Notes under the pieces: generated by a model
Seen by the model: only the letters and a program-made list of their open reading frames with translations
The model's database searches: none
What the model was told of the DNA's origin: nothing
NCBI RefSeq assembly: GCF_003612015.1
Contig: NZ_RARB01000003.1
Span: 22,023-86,022 of the forward strand
Source of the DNA: Pantoea piersonii
Lineage (GTDB): Bacteria; Pseudomonadota; Gammaproteobacteria; Enterobacterales; Enterobacteriaceae
Direction: 5' to 3'
Length of the DNA: 64,000 bases
Made by a program: the position numbers and the translations under genes
In this document: positions 20,166 through 29,934 of the stretch, piece after piece
Position numbering within the stretch: the first letter of the stretch is position 1
How the letters are laid out: each line of letters begins with the position of its first letter

Positions 20166-21400
20166 ACAAGGGTTACGCTTATGTCGCTTGCATCAAGGGA
20201 GGGGATCTGGTCTACGCCATATTCGACCGATGTGCCGTAATTAGTGCCGTCGATGCTGACTGTTACGGAAAGCACGTTCACCGACGCCGTATCGATGTTG
20301 TTGAGCACCGAATAATATCCGCCGGCGAATACCTTAGAGGCGATGCGCGCCTTGGGAACAAGATCACTGTTGCCGTTAAAGGCGCTGATTATGGCCGCTT
20401 TTGCCTCGTCGATAATGTCAGAGGGCAGCGACGAAGTGTTTTCCAGCTGAATACTGAAGTAAGTACGCTTCTGTGATGGCGTGTTCCAGGTGATAGTGTA
20501 TTGAGGCGAGATATTCGTTCCGCGCGATGTGTCGGTCACAACAGCGGAAGTATTCCCCACCATTCCGCAACCGGCCTGATTTTTCACATAAATCGCCTGG
20601 GCAATGTCTGACGCCTCACCGCCATAAACCGCGATATAAACGCTGTGCGCCGGTACGGGATAATTTGTTGACCCGATATTTACCGTAGCTCCGCTATGGT
20701 TCGACCAGACATAAGCATCCGCCACCCCATCAACATCAAGTACAGCAGCATAAATAGATTCCGGCGTCCCCTTGGCGTTTAGCGCGACCGACTGCTTTCG
20801 CCGGTATTCGAAGTTAGAACGCGTTTCAACATCATTCCCCAAAGAACCCGCAGCCGCATTAGTGATGCCTGACCAGCCATTAACAGCGCGGTATATGGTG
20901 TTGAGCGAACCGATAGGGCAAGCGATAGCTCCGGTTGTCTGGTTCTGGAACACGATATCTACAGCGCCGGATGCCGGGATAGTGGCGTCTGCGAGGGATG
21001 AGTAAATGTATCCTGCATCATCCTGTGCAGTGCTTCCGGCAGGGATTACAGTGCCAACAAGTCCGGCTGTCGTGGCGGTGACAGTGGTTCCCTGCGCGGC
21101 GATACGGTCTATAAAGTAAATGCGGCCGATAGCGTCCTGAAAACGTCCTGTCGCGTAATCGGGATTGATGCCATTCACTATAGAAAGCAACTGGTCGTTT
21201 TTGTCGGCGATGATAGCCGTGTCGCTCATGGCGATCTGGCCCTGCGGCGTGGTCAGGCTTTTGCTCATCCCGCCGCCCATAGCGTTATCTAAATCACTCA
21301 GGCGTCCATCCAGGATATCTTTTTCGTCAGGAACTGACAGGCCTATGTCAGAGAACGTGGCCGCCGGCACCGATGTGGTAACGATTACTGTGTCTGCCAT
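20162..21400 (-). CDS. Baseplate wedge protein, J-like (Mu gp47 family)
   Basis: The 412-aa product matches the baseplate J family: an early segment with NDQLLSIVNGINPDYATGRFQDAIGRIYFIDR, the AQGTTVTATTAGLVGTVIPAGS beta region, and a central SRGTNISPQYTITWNTPSQ region. It forms the wedges that hold the baseplate ring together. Neighbours are the gp25-like protein upstream and the DUF2612 protein downstream, the usual order. Confidence 0.92.
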   Translation of the reverse strand: MADTVIVTTSVPAATFSDIGLSVPDEKDILDGRLSDLDNAMGGGMSKSLTTPQGQIAMSDTAIIADKNDQLLSIVNGINPDYATGRFQDAIGRIYFIDRIAAQGTTVTATTAGLVGTVIPAGSTAQDDAGYIYSSLADATIPASGAVDIVFQNQTTGAIACPIGSLNTIYRAVNGWSGITNAAAGSLGNDVETRSNFEYRRKQSVALNAKGTPESIYAAVLDVDGVADAYVWSNHSGATVNIGSTNYPVPAHSVYIAVYGGEASDIAQAIYVKNQAGCGMVGNTSAVVTDTSRGTNISPQYTITWNTPSQKRTYFSIQLENTSSLPSDIIDEAKAAIISAFNGNSDLVPKARIASKVFAGGYYSVLNNIDTASVNVLSVTVSIDGTNYGTSVEYGVDQIPSLDASDISVTLV

Positions 21401-21407
21401 ATTGGCC

Positions 21408-21767
21408 TCAGAAATTGATTGTGCTCTGGTCGTAGTTGGTGTCGGTAATAGTCATCACGCCGGAAGCGATGCGGTCTTGCTTACCGATTACAGTCGTGCA
21501 AGTTGCTGTCTGCACGTAATCCAGCTTCAGCGCCTCGGACTGCATTTTGGTGTTAATCAGTTGCGTTCCAGGCCAGTGGCCGAGAATGCGCTGGTAGTAA
21601 GGGATTCCGAGCGTTGTGTCATACCAGACTTCACCAAGGAAGGTCTTACAGGCGCAGGCTACGTCCTGAGCAACCGCGTAAGGATTAGGAGTGGTCGCCA
21701 GATTGCCAGAGCCATCAAGCGTCAGATCCCATGAGCCTGTATCAAGAAGGAGGGATGTGGTTTTCAT
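21408..21767 (-). CDS. Baseplate protein, gp25/gpW-like
   Basis: A 119-aa protein starting MKTTSLLLDTGSWDLTLDGSGNL. The pattern AVAQDVACACKTFLGEVWYDTTLGIPYYQRILGH is typical of the short baseplate protein preceding gpJ in myoviruses (gp25/DUF2634-like sheath initiator). I take the internal ATG at 21767; the longer frame adds five residues. Confidence 0.82.
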   Translation of the reverse strand: MKTTSLLLDTGSWDLTLDGSGNLATTPNPYAVAQDVACACKTFLGEVWYDTTLGIPYYQRILGHWPGTQLINTKMQSEALKLDYVQTATCTTVIGKQDRIASGVMTITDTNYDQSTINF

Positions 21768-21782
21768 GCTTTCTCCGGGCAA

Positions 21783-21805
21783 TAAAAAACCCGCCGAAGC
21801 GGGTT
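21783..21805 (-). terminator. Intrinsic terminator after the exported-protein gene
   Basis: On the minus strand AACCCGC-TTCG-GCGGGTT is followed by TTTTTATT, just after the stop of the gene at 21804-22181. A terminator inside a phage late operon supports independent control of that gene. Confidence 0.88.
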
Positions 21806-22181
21806 AGTGTGAGGTGAGCTTTCCGGCTCTGAGCAATCGTTCATAACTGGGTATGTATTTCGAGGGTTCAGTTATGCAGTCATTCATAAATTCCGGGCCT
21901 GCCTGACCAGCACCTGAACTGGCGAACCTGCGAGCGATATCTTTATTGTTGCGTAGAGAATCTATAATTCTGTCCGCTTCTTTATTGCCTATCATGAGCT
22001 CGCTGGCTACCTGATATGTCGACTTTCGCCACTGACCATCGTCAGAATCGAAAGCCGCGAGAGAGGCTACAGAATACAGGCGAGGAACCGTGCTGCATGC
22101 GGTAATTATGGCTGACGTGTCTAACTTTTGTGCAGCAGAAGCGCCGGAAATGATGAGCAACAAACAGGCAAATATTTTCAT
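21804..22181 (-). CDS. Putative exported protein inserted in the baseplate operon (moron candidate)
   Basis: A 125-aa protein with a clear Sec signal peptide (MKIFACLLLIISGASA, then AQKLD). The mature part is about 108 residues, with two cysteines (CSTVP, CITEP) that could form a disulfide in the periplasm. I recognise no family. It has its own GGAGG ribosome-binding site and is followed by its own terminator, lying between the spike gene and the gp25-like gene where no extra structural protein is expected. These are the usual signs of a lysogeny-expressed moron, for example an exclusion or host-fitness factor. Confidence 0.75.
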   Translation of the reverse strand: MKIFACLLLIISGASAAQKLDTSAIITACSTVPRLYSVASLAAFDSDDGQWRKSTYQVASELMIGNKEADRIIDSLRNNKDIARRFASSGAGQAGPEFMNDCITEPSKYIPSYERLLRAGKLTSH

Positions 22182-22238
22182 GAATCCTCCATGCGATTAA
22201 CTGGATTCTACCCCCTTGCTCGCGCAAATGAGTGCAAT

Positions 22239-22877
22239 TTATTGTGGCCCGCCTGAATCATCGCTACCTTTTTGCACGCCGCTGTGAATATGTTTCGACA
22301 AAGATATGCCAGCTCCTGTTACATCTCCGGTAGCCGTTATTGAACCCCCAACCTGAAGGTCATCCGAAACTGATGTCAGAGGTGAATCAATTCGTACAGA
22401 CAAAGGAGACACTATATCTATGCCGTCGTCAGCAAACCTTACATACTGCATCGGATCGCTGTTAAGCATGCCGCCAAGGTAGATTCCATCAGCCTCGTTG
22501 TGTGTACGGGAAGAGCCAGGCATGTCTTCTTTTCTGGTCTCCCTTACCCGGCTAGTGTCACGGTCGCAGCAAAGAATCAGGCCTATATCGCCAGCTACCG
22601 GGTCCATAATCACCGCGCTGCTACCACGCTGCAGTCGCCAGACAGGAATATTGAAAACCTGACTATTCTCGATTGGAGTGCCTTCACCCGAAAATCCCAA
22701 AACAAGCGGAGTTACATTTACTAAAGGTGGCCCGCCATCGGTGTTTGCTTTAACCTTTTCTACACGCACTATCTGAATAAAGGCATTTTTATTCAGCATA
22801 GCCCGGAACATAAATTCCTGAGCGTTGGCGTCGTGGTTAATATCCTGCGGCCTGACAGCCATTCTCTTTTCTGTCAT
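22239..22877 (-). CDS. Baseplate spike protein (Gp138-N / gpV-like)
   Basis: The 212-aa product fits the central membrane-piercing spike: an OB-fold-like N-terminal domain (VRVEKVKANTDGGPPLVNVTPLV, DPVAGDIGLILCCDRDTS) and a short beta-helical C terminus ending in HIHSGVQKGSDDSGGPQ. The HxH motif is the usual metal-coordinating tip of P2 gpV-type spikes. It overlaps the next upstream gene by 4 bases. Confidence 0.88.
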   Translation of the reverse strand: MTEKRMAVRPQDINHDANAQEFMFRAMLNKNAFIQIVRVEKVKANTDGGPPLVNVTPLVLGFSGEGTPIENSQVFNIPVWRLQRGSSAVIMDPVAGDIGLILCCDRDTSRVRETRKEDMPGSSRTHNEADGIYLGGMLNSDPMQYVRFADDGIDIVSPLSVRIDSPLTSVSDDLQVGGSITATGDVTGAGISLSKHIHSGVQKGSDDSGGPQ

Positions 22878-23731
22878 TGCATGATTGCTCCGAGGTCAGT
22901 GCTAGCCGCGTAAACTGATGTACACCATGGGCCGCCCTCCATCCATGTGGACAGGTGGTGATTAGCTGTGATGACAGTGTATTCGCCGCTGGCATTAGGG
23001 AGTTCAGTATCCAGAGTTACTTGCCGGCCAAGACAAAAAAGGTTGCTGAAGGTTGTGGTGAAATTTAATCCATAACCACTCATAACTGGGTAGCCAATTA
23101 GCCCGTTATCCTTTGACACGTATGGCCTGACATCGTCAACCCTTCCTCCCTGCGGCCAGATATAAATCACGCCAAGCCTGAAGTCAGAGTTGATCCCAGC
23201 AGCCCTGCAAATTTGTCTTATTTGACTTATTGGGTCGCCACGGAAATACACGCCAGACAACTTTGCTTTCACACCACTGTTAACAACGGTGTAATTAATG
23301 GTCTTGGCGATCGACTCAATTGCTGTTGCTACATCCACAGAGCCCTCAGCCGAAAACGGCGAGGCATTGATGGTCTGCTCAAAGCCGGTTGCAAAGGCGC
23401 TGATGATTAGCGGCGCATCTGGCATCTGATTCATATCGGCAAAGCAGTTAGTTATTGAGCCCAAAAATATCGGTGTTTCGTCAGCCCAAACCTTAATCAT
23501 ATTCTGCTTAATGCTACTTAACTGGCGCCCTTTGTAGCCGAGCAACGCCATGTTATCGAGGCTCAGGCCAAATACTCGTGCATTCAACTCAGATCCAGCT
23601 ATGCCGCCATATGCCCCCATTTCGAGCTCAGCCTTTATGTTGTCAATGGTCAGGATATTATTCCCTTGCTCATCGAAAGCGCCCTCTTTGAGGGTGAACT
23701 GAAACTTCAGGCTGCGTTTTTTATAGGTCAT
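22874..23731 (-). CDS. Baseplate hub protein
   Basis: A 285-aa protein between the baseplate plug and the spike, in the position of the hub (gpD/gp27-like) of contractile-tail phages. It starts [19 protein letters not shown] and has segments such as LRLG..YIWPQGG and [23 protein letters not shown], the latter typical of hub proteins of DUF3383-sheath myophages. The role is inferred from family resemblance and order; no catalytic motif is seen. Confidence 0.8.
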   Translation of the reverse strand: MTYKKRSLKFQFTLKEGAFDEQGNNILTIDNIKAELEMGAYGGIAGSELNARVFGLSLDNMALLGYKGRQLSSIKQNMIKVWADETPIFLGSITNCFADMNQMPDAPLIISAFATGFEQTINASPFSAEGSVDVATAIESIAKTINYTVVNSGVKAKLSGVYFRGDPISQIRQICRAAGINSDFRLGVIYIWPQGGRVDDVRPYVSKDNGLIGYPVMSGYGLNFTTTFSNLFCLGRQVTLDTELPNASGEYTVITANHHLSTWMEGGPWCTSVYAASTDLGAIMQ

Positions 23732-24039
23732 GCTGCGGCACTCATTTCATCTTGCGTGGCATAAAACAACTGGAAGCGTTCGCCCAGACCATCATAAGAA
23801 GGGTCATCGCTTCCCTTCGTGTCTGCAAAGAACAACTCGCCCTGAAAGCCAAGGTATGAATAGCGAACCAGGCGATTGCCATTCAGGCAGATAACACCCT
23901 GAGCTATCCACACATCCCCAAGCCCAATATCAATATAAAGGCCCGTCGAGCGCTGGAAGATGCGCAGAGTTACCGACTGCTCTCCCAGCTTGACCGTAAG
24001 CTCCTGAGCCTTTATTGGCTGCAATGTGATTGTCTGCAT
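23728..24039 (-). CDS. Baseplate plug-family protein
   Basis: A 103-aa beta-rich protein ([68 protein letters not shown]) matching the small plug-like family that accompanies hub genes in DUF3383-type myophages. It overlaps both neighbours by a few bases, so it is translationally coupled in the baseplate block. Confidence 0.8.
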   Translation of the reverse strand: MQTITLQPIKAQELTVKLGEQSVTLRIFQRSTGLYIDIGLGDVWIAQGVICLNGNRLVRYSYLGFQGELFFADTKGSDDPSYDGLGERFQLFYATQDEMSAAA

Positions 24040-24851
24040 CAGGTAAGCGCCTTAACCAAACTGGTGACTGAGGAGGAGAGCTTGTTGATAGCTGAGGTTG
24101 CAGCGCCATTGATAGAGGCTGTGGTGGTCTGCGTGATGTTATTAACCGTCGATGAGACTTTATCCGCCACCTGAGTTGCTGCGCTTGATACAGAGTTTTT
24201 TAATCCTGTGAGCGCCGAAGAAACGCTACTCTGTGTTGCTGCTGTGGTGGATGAATTCACTTTCTCCGTGACAGCACTTGGAGACAGGCTCGTAGAGTTA
24301 GCCGTAGTCGTGCTTTGGGCCGTAGTGCTGGTAAGTGTGACTTCTGCAGACTCCAGAACGGACTGAAAAATAGCTTCCACTGTAAGAAGGGTGACATCCC
24401 TGTCTGAGGTGCGATAGTTGTACCGCACCAAATCGTATTTCTCATATGTGGTATCCGGCGTCTCGATGTCATAAGTCATCGTGTCTTCAACCATCGCATC
24501 CAGCGCGGCCAGCATATCGGCGCGACTAGTGAGTGAGAAATTGGTGAGGTTAGGCAAAGAACCTGATAATCCTGACCAGCCCTCAAGGACAAACAACACC
24601 CTGATTACCGGCGGGCGTTTAACCTTGTTGTAGGAGTTGTAAGAACCAGACTCAATAGGAGCAGAAACTACCGATGCATCAGCGCCATACTCAACGCCAA
24701 GAAATGAAGAGGGCGACAAGGCTTTGCCTGTGCCGTTGTTGTAGTAAATTCCGTAACCCGGCCCGATAATGCTGTTAATTACGGAGAAAATGCCGCCACC
24801 CTGCACGGCATTGAGTAGCGTTGTTTCATTCAAGGAGAAATTCATAATCAT
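24039..24851 (-). CDS. Baseplate/tail protein with Ser/Thr-rich C terminus
   Basis: The 270-aa product has an N-terminal globular domain ([45 protein letters not shown]), resembling the Dit-like tail proteins of this phage type. A C-terminal stretch of about 100 residues consists almost entirely of Ser, Thr, Ala and Val, likely a flexible or helical extension. It directly follows the tape measure gene, as hub/distal tail proteins do. Confidence 0.75.
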   Translation of the reverse strand: MIMNFSLNETTLLNAVQGGGIFSVINSIIGPGYGIYYNNGTGKALSPSSFLGVEYGADASVVSAPIESGSYNSYNKVKRPPVIRVLFVLEGWSGLSGSLPNLTNFSLTSRADMLAALDAMVEDTMTYDIETPDTTYEKYDLVRYNYRTSDRDVTLLTVEAIFQSVLESAEVTLTSTTAQSTTTANSTSLSPSAVTEKVNSSTTAATQSSVSSALTGLKNSVSSAATQVADKVSSTVNNITQTTTASINGAATSAINKLSSSVTSLVKALT

Positions 24852-26839
24852 CCCTGTCCTGACATTGATGGTGACAGAAGACTGTTTCGGCTGACGTTAC
24901 GCTGAACATCCTGGCTGAGCGCATTAACAGAGGTTGCGTTGCTCTGGACTTTCATCTCTCCAATGTGAATCTCTGTTTTGTTCTGCGAGCCATTCATGCT
25001 GTTAACCGGCGCATGACGTGAAGCAGCTGATGATGCGCCAACCTCAACTCCAGCGGTACCAGGCTGAGGAAGGTTTGCCGGCTGATTACTCTTCAGCAGG
25101 TCATTAATCATCTTCATAGTATCAACTGGAGTTGGCAGCCTGGCTGACGCTCTTTCCTTCTCCGCAGGGGCTTTTACCGCCACTTCTGGAGAGAGAGATT
25201 TTCCTGCATGTTCTGGAACCGCTGGGGGCGTGATTCCTGTTCCCAGTGAGATCTGGTCATCACTCACATATCCGTTGCCATTTTCGTGGTTGATGATGCC
25301 GCGGATGAGCCTGAAGACAGTATCGTTATCTTCAGCAGATAACTTGTCATCAGCTCGCTTGCCAGTGGCCTTAACAAGTTGCCCCACATACGCTTCGACA
25401 TTGTTGTTGTCGCTTGCCGGAGCGTATTTGCGCACAATGGATTCGATGGTATTTACGCCACGCCCAAAGTAGAGCTGGATTTGTTTGTATAAAGCAGCAA
25501 TGCCGTCTTGCATGCTACCGAATACAGCAAACCGACCATTCTCACCTGACTCTTTAGTCGCGCCATCCTGACCTGCGTAATTGAGGTTGCCGGGGTTATT
25601 ATTCCTAATTCCTCTCGGAGCATCATCGCGCGCTCCGGGCTCGTCGCCATGAAGGAGGTTAATTCCAAGCTTATCCTTCATCCATGTGCGAAGCTGTAGC
25701 CCCCACTCAGCAGTTTTGTCTGCGCCAAGCCCGCTGTTAAGCGCGTTAGCAACAGGGTTGTCAGTAAGCCACGAATACTTTTTCTCAAGAATCGCTGCAT
25801 ACTTTTGAAGCTCTATAAGGCCCGCAATCAGACTAACGCGAGAAATTGCCAGCATCGCATTGCGTACGCCGCCAAGCGACGACACAATGCCTAGCGCCCA
25901 CTTACCAGTAACAAAGATCAACAATGCCTGAAGGACATTTTCCCAGCCTCCAACAGCATCAGCGATGCCATTTATCTGGTTCCCGAAGTCCTGCAGGGTC
26001 TTACTGATTTCTGGTCCGTGTGTTGCTATCCAGTTGCCGACACGCTCTATAAGCGGGATAAGCCGCTCCACGTAGGGAATAAGCGCCGTGTAGAGCACCT
26101 GAGAGGCCGCAGAGAAGTTTTGCTTCATCTCAGCAAGGCGGCGGTTAAACTCCTGCGCCTTTTTCGTGGCGTCATCTGTCGCACGCGACATCTGCGTGAA
26201 GCGGTTGACGTCAGTTATCAGGTTGCCATTAGTTAGCGCCTGCTGTGTCTGATTATCGAAGCCAAACATCCCGCCAAAGCGACGCTGAGCATCTTTACTC
26301 AGCTTGCTCCAGTTATCCGCAATCTTGCGCATAACCTGCTCAGAGTTGTCATTCTGATAATCGAAGTTCGCGCCTGTTGCGCCGGCGAACGATGACAGCG
26401 CGGCGAAAAGCGGATTGTCCTGTCCGCCACCTGTGCGGATCTGGGTCAGCATGTTCTGGAAGCCGCCCAGCGTTCCGGTAATCTTCTCGGCGCTTGACCC
26501 TGCCGCCTCTGCTGCCCGCTGCCAGCCATCCAGAGATTTAGCTGACATGTCCAGCGACTGTGAGTTAACCGCAAGCTGCTGCAGGTTATCCGTCATGCCA
26601 GAGATGAAGTTTTTAAACCCCTGCACTGACAGCGTGACGCCTACCAGCGCAAGTAACTCGGTGCGGATAGAGCCAAAGAAAGAGGCCGCTCTTTTACCTG
26701 CGGCCTCCATATCTTTTGCAGTCTGCTCTGCCTGCTTACGCGTGTCGTCCAGGCCACCTTTAACATCCTTCTGGCCTTTGTTGAATCCTGAAGGGTCGAG
26801 GCCAAGTGTGACCACCAACGCATCAATAACGGTTGCCAT
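24848..26839 (-). CDS. Tail tape measure protein with embedded lysozyme-like domain
   Basis: This 663-aa protein sets tail length and is delivered with the genome. Its first 300 residues are helical with coiled-coil character (KGGLDDTRKQAEQTAKDMEAAGKRA). Around residues 410-540 a domain beginning IRNNNPGNLNYAGQDG and ending FRLIRGIINHENG matches the muramidase-like structural domain often built into such proteins, to open the cell wall during injection. Between the domains lies a hydrophobic stretch (LQALLIFVTGKWALGIVSSLGGV). At 663 aa it implies a rather short tail. It follows the chaperone pair as usual. Confidence 0.92.
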   Translation of the reverse strand: MATVIDALVVTLGLDPSGFNKGQKDVKGGLDDTRKQAEQTAKDMEAAGKRAASFFGSIRTELLALVGVTLSVQGFKNFISGMTDNLQQLAVNSQSLDMSAKSLDGWQRAAEAAGSSAEKITGTLGGFQNMLTQIRTGGGQDNPLFAALSSFAGATGANFDYQNDNSEQVMRKIADNWSKLSKDAQRRFGGMFGFDNQTQQALTNGNLITDVNRFTQMSRATDDATKKAQEFNRRLAEMKQNFSAASQVLYTALIPYVERLIPLIERVGNWIATHGPEISKTLQDFGNQINGIADAVGGWENVLQALLIFVTGKWALGIVSSLGGVRNAMLAISRVSLIAGLIELQKYAAILEKKYSWLTDNPVANALNSGLGADKTAEWGLQLRTWMKDKLGINLLHGDEPGARDDAPRGIRNNNPGNLNYAGQDGATKESGENGRFAVFGSMQDGIAALYKQIQLYFGRGVNTIESIVRKYAPASDNNNVEAYVGQLVKATGKRADDKLSAEDNDTVFRLIRGIINHENGNGYVSDDQISLGTGITPPAVPEHAGKSLSPEVAVKAPAEKERASARLPTPVDTMKMINDLLKSNQPANLPQPGTAGVEVGASSAASRHAPVNSMNGSQNKTEIHIGEMKVQSNATSVNALSQDVQRNVSRNSLLSPSMSGQG

Positions 26840-27075
26840 CAGTTAGCCTCTTGCGATTTATTCACAACCATGCGGTTGTAGTTATCAACGGTGATTATTT
26901 CCAGAAGCCGCCACAAGTCCTCTACGCCGTAGACGGAATCCAGCTCATAAAGAGTTGCGAGCTTAGCCGACACGACAGTAGCGATAGTTTTAGGGACGTT
27001 GACGTAGTCAGCCAGACCGACGACGTCGTTTCCCATCAGAGGAGGAATGTCTATTGCGCGGCGGCTTGCAAAAAA
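26839..27075 (-). CDS. Tail assembly chaperone, T part, made by -1 frameshifting
   Basis: The downstream frame encodes MGNDVVGLADYVNVPKT (65 residues from 27036), but its ATG is preceded by CCTCCT, the reverse of a ribosome-binding site. The frame is open back to a T TTT TTG slippery heptamer at 27069-27075 inside the end of the upstream chaperone gene. A -1 slip there continues as F-F-A-S-R-R-A-I-D-I-P-P-L-M-G-N without a stop. This is the G/GT arrangement of lambda and most long-tailed phages, in which the fusion binds the tape measure protein. Confidence 0.8.
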   Translation of the reverse strand, partial: FFASRRAIDIPPLMGNDVVGLADYVNVPKTIATVVSAKLATLYELDSVYGVEDLWRLLEIITVDNYNRMVVNKSQEAN

Positions 27076-27455
27076 TCCACATGGAGCTTAAAGACCTCCG
27101 CACGCAACTTCAGGCGGGTGCCTACTTCTTCGATGTCGTCCTCAATCAGCTTGCGCTTAATGTTCTGGTTCGACGGGTCTGGCACGTACTGGACACACTC
27201 CATCAACTCAGCCAGCAAAGGCTTTGCTTCCTCCGGCGGGATTTTTGCGACCATCTTGAGGCCAGTAGCAGCCATCCCCGCCATTCCCATATCAGCGAAA
27301 TTATCAGGCAGTTCGACGCCATTGCGAGCCATTGCCAGCCCTGCGCGAATAGCCCACCACTCAGCCTGTGACGCTGCCATTTCGCGAATAAAGAAGGTTT
27401 TACCTGCGTCACGGCCTTTGCCAGCCTCGGTATAAAAGAGTTCTTTACGTGCCAT
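27051..27455 (-). CDS. Tail assembly chaperone, G part
   Basis: A 134-aa protein starting MARKELFYTEAGKGRDAGKTFFIREM, directly upstream of the tape measure and downstream of the tube gene: the standard position for the tail chaperone. The sequence AEWWAIRAGLAMARNGVEL is typical of this family in DUF3383 myophages. It ends at a TAG eight codons past the slippery site described for the overlapping T frame. Confidence 0.87.
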   Translation of the reverse strand: MARKELFYTEAGKGRDAGKTFFIREMAASQAEWWAIRAGLAMARNGVELPDNFADMGMAGMAATGLKMVAKIPPEEAKPLLAELMECVQYVPDPSNQNIKRKLIEDDIEEVGTRLKLRAEVFKLHVDFLQAAAQ

Positions 27456-27463
27456 GTTGTGCC

Positions 27464-27904
27464 TTATGCGGTGTAGGATTCGCCGGTGACTGATTCCCAG
27501 TTGATCTGGTAGGTCATCTGCTGCAGAACGCGGTTTGCGTCAGGAATGGCTTTAACGCGCTGCAGGATGCCGTTAGTCAGCGTGAACTTGCGGCTGATAG
27601 CCGGCAGGATGATCGTCGCGTTGCAGCGGAAAATGGCTTTCGATGTGACAGAGGTTAGCTGCCACGTCTCAAACATCTCACGGCTCGGAGAGTCCGGCAT
27701 GATGGTGATCGTCTGCAGGTACTCGCCGAATACAAAGCCGCCTGACAGCTTGCCGTCAGCGCCACGCACCGCTACTGCCATTTCAGTATCGCCAAGGGCG
27801 AACATCGCATCGGCCGCGTAACCTTCTAGCGTCTGAGCTGACGGGTACAGATTGGTAACAGTGAGAGCGAAAATAGCGTCAGCACTGGTAATTGTGTTGG
27901 ACAT
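27464..27904 (-). CDS. Tail tube protein (DUF3277-type)
   Basis: The 146-aa product (MSNTITSADAIFALTVTNLYPSAQTLEGYAADAMF ... GGFVFGEYLQTITIMPDSPS) matches the DUF3277 structural family, which forms the inner tail tube in myophages that carry a DUF3383 sheath. It follows the sheath gene immediately, as expected for stoichiometric co-expression. Confidence 0.88.
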   Translation of the reverse strand: MSNTITSADAIFALTVTNLYPSAQTLEGYAADAMFALGDTEMAVAVRGADGKLSGGFVFGEYLQTITIMPDSPSREMFETWQLTSVTSKAIFRCNATIILPAISRKFTLTNGILQRVKAIPDANRVLQQMTYQINWESVTGESYTA

Positions 27905-27915
27905 TTAGTCGCTCC

Positions 27916-29394
27916 TTACTGAACTTCGATTGAGGCGAGAGTGATTTTCTGCACGCAGCCGCCATCGCAATACCACAGCGTCATGCTCGGGCTTGTGCGG
28001 TCAACGCGCTGTGCTGCCGTTGGGTTGGCGATGTACAGATACCATCCCTTCGCGAGCAGCGAGGCAGAAATGTCGGTGCCAACAGCATTAATGATTTCTG
28101 ACTGCTGAGAGCTGGAAAGAGATACACCTGTGCGGATGCCGCCAAATGTGACTCCCTGATTGATGGTGTCAGCAAAACCTGCCTCGATAATCGCTTTGCC
28201 GCGGGCGTTATAGGGGATGGAGCGATTTGATTTGAGCGTGACGATCGCATCCTGCATCAGGTTGGCGTTCAGCCAGATCTGGAAGCAGAAGCTGTCAAAC
28301 CACTTGAAGTCACCGCTGATAGTTCCGTCAGCCCAGTACTGCGTAGAGTAGTTGTTAGCGGTGTACGCCCCGTAGAAGTTGTACCCGTTGGCAATCAGCG
28401 CGTCGTAATCGCTGGATGACGTGACATTGGCTGTCAGGCCCGACACCGACCGGAATTTGAAAGGTACGCGACCCTCCTGTCGGTCAAAGTCCAGAGCCGC
28501 CGCATAGCCCAGCGCTGATGCCGCGTGCAGGTTGGTGCCATACACGGGCAGGACATTAGCGTAATCATTAACGGTCAGGAGCTGATAAGCGATAGTCTCG
28601 GTGCTGCCACTAACCAGAGCCGACGCCTCCGCTGTGTGTGCGACGTATGCAAAACGGTAGTTCTGCGCGCTAACCCAGCCTGCCAGAGCAAGATGTTCAG
28701 CATCAGTACACTCGAACGCGGTGGTGAAGGTCGCCCAGTCCTGGCTGCTGTTCAGCACAGAGATGAAGAAATCAGTGGGATTCTGCGCTACAGCGCCCTG
28801 AGACAACACTGCGCCAGTGGCAGCCGTCAGCTTGAGGCTTGTGGCAATATCACCTGAGCCGTAAGAAATGGTGGAACCCGCGCCAGTTGTTGCTGACGTG
28901 ATGATGAATGCTTTCTGCGTGGTGTCATAGGTCACGACGACAGAGTTGCCGATGGCGGACTCAATGAGGTCAGCAGCAGCCGCAAAACTGGTCGCGCCGC
29001 TCAGATTGATGTTGGTAGACGTTTCTACCGTGCCATCTACGGTGATGGTCAGAACGCCACTCATCAGCTTCAACTGATCGAGCGTTACGGCCGCCATTGA
29101 GCCAGAACGCAGCCAGGCTGACACCGGTGCATCGTTATATTGCGCGAAGAGGAGCTTGCCGGGATTCTTCGTCGAGTTGTCATAGCCGCTGAAGTAGATA
29201 GCCGCCATTGCATACTCGTCTGAGGTGCTGCCAAAGTATTTAGCTACGTCTTCTTTGGTAGAAAACGTTGCGACGTTACCCACCGGCGCATATGAGCTTT
29301 GGGTGAGGATAAGACCATTCAGATCCACCGCATTCCCGCCGGCAGCGAGCACGCCAGGGTTAATCTGGACATCTTTTGTTAACGGAATTGCCAT
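27916..29394 (-). CDS. Contractile tail sheath protein (DUF3383)
   Basis: The 492-aa protein starts [20 protein letters not shown] and contains [18 protein letters not shown] and a C-terminal half ([45 protein letters not shown]) diagnostic for the DUF3383 sheath family. Its presence shows that the virion is a myovirus with a contractile tail although its control region is lambda-like. Confidence 0.94.
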   Translation of the reverse strand: MAIPLTKDVQINPGVLAAGGNAVDLNGLILTQSSYAPVGNVATFSTKEDVAKYFGSTSDEYAMAAIYFSGYDNSTKNPGKLLFAQYNDAPVSAWLRSGSMAAVTLDQLKLMSGVLTITVDGTVETSTNINLSGATSFAAAADLIESAIGNSVVVTYDTTQKAFIITSATTGAGSTISYGSGDIATSLKLTAATGAVLSQGAVAQNPTDFFISVLNSSQDWATFTTAFECTDAEHLALAGWVSAQNYRFAYVAHTAEASALVSGSTETIAYQLLTVNDYANVLPVYGTNLHAASALGYAAALDFDRQEGRVPFKFRSVSGLTANVTSSSDYDALIANGYNFYGAYTANNYSTQYWADGTISGDFKWFDSFCFQIWLNANLMQDAIVTLKSNRSIPYNARGKAIIEAGFADTINQGVTFGGIRTGVSLSSSQQSEIINAVGTDISASLLAKGWYLYIANPTAAQRVDRTSPSMTLWYCDGGCVQKITLASIEVQ

Positions 29395-29934
29395 TTATAA
29401 ATTCTCCGGTGGGAATTTCAAATCTGCGGCCACAATGCCGACTTGTATGCTGTCCATGAAGTCCAGAGGTGTGGCTATCACGGCGTTAAATTGCGCGATG
29501 AAATCAAGCGTCCAGCGGCTTTCATACTGCTGTTCGGCATTAATCATCGTTGTCTGGTGAGGCTCGCCAGAATAAAGAGGTGTGACCGGCATGTTGTTCT
29601 GACGAAACCAGTTAGCTGCGTACTCAGAGCGGATCATGGTGCCAACAATCGCTGCCATTTCCTGCGCTGAATTGCCGTAGAAATCGAGCTGGCATCGCCA
29701 TTGGTTGCTACGCTGCGTTAACTCACTGCCCTGACCGACGCCTGGGTCGTTATAAGCAACCCGGTTAGTAGACAGACCAGTAACGAACATTGGCGTCATA
29801 GTGATGAAGTCTTCATTTGGCATGGGCACAAGGTTTTCCTGTGACAGGAACACCTCTACGTCGACGAGAGACAATAAAAAACCGCGCAAGGCGGTCGTCA
29901 GGTCATCCTGTTTTATGCTTATCGTCGCGCTCAT
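29395..29934 (-). CDS. Neck / tail terminator protein (LIC_12616-like)
   Basis: A 179-aa protein starting MSATISIKQDDLTTALRGFLLSLV, with QRSNQWRCQLDFYGNSAQEMAAIVGTM, typical of the neck protein that caps the tail in this phage type. I use the ATG at 29934, which has AGGTGA upstream and overlaps the previous stop (ATGA), not the longer frame. It directly precedes the sheath gene. Confidence 0.82.
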   Translation of the reverse strand: MSATISIKQDDLTTALRGFLLSLVDVEVFLSQENLVPMPNEDFITMTPMFVTGLSTNRVAYNDPGVGQGSELTQRSNQWRCQLDFYGNSAQEMAAIVGTMIRSEYAANWFRQNNMPVTPLYSGEPHQTTMINAEQQYESRWTLDFIAQFNAVIATPLDFMDSIQVGIVAADLKFPPENL

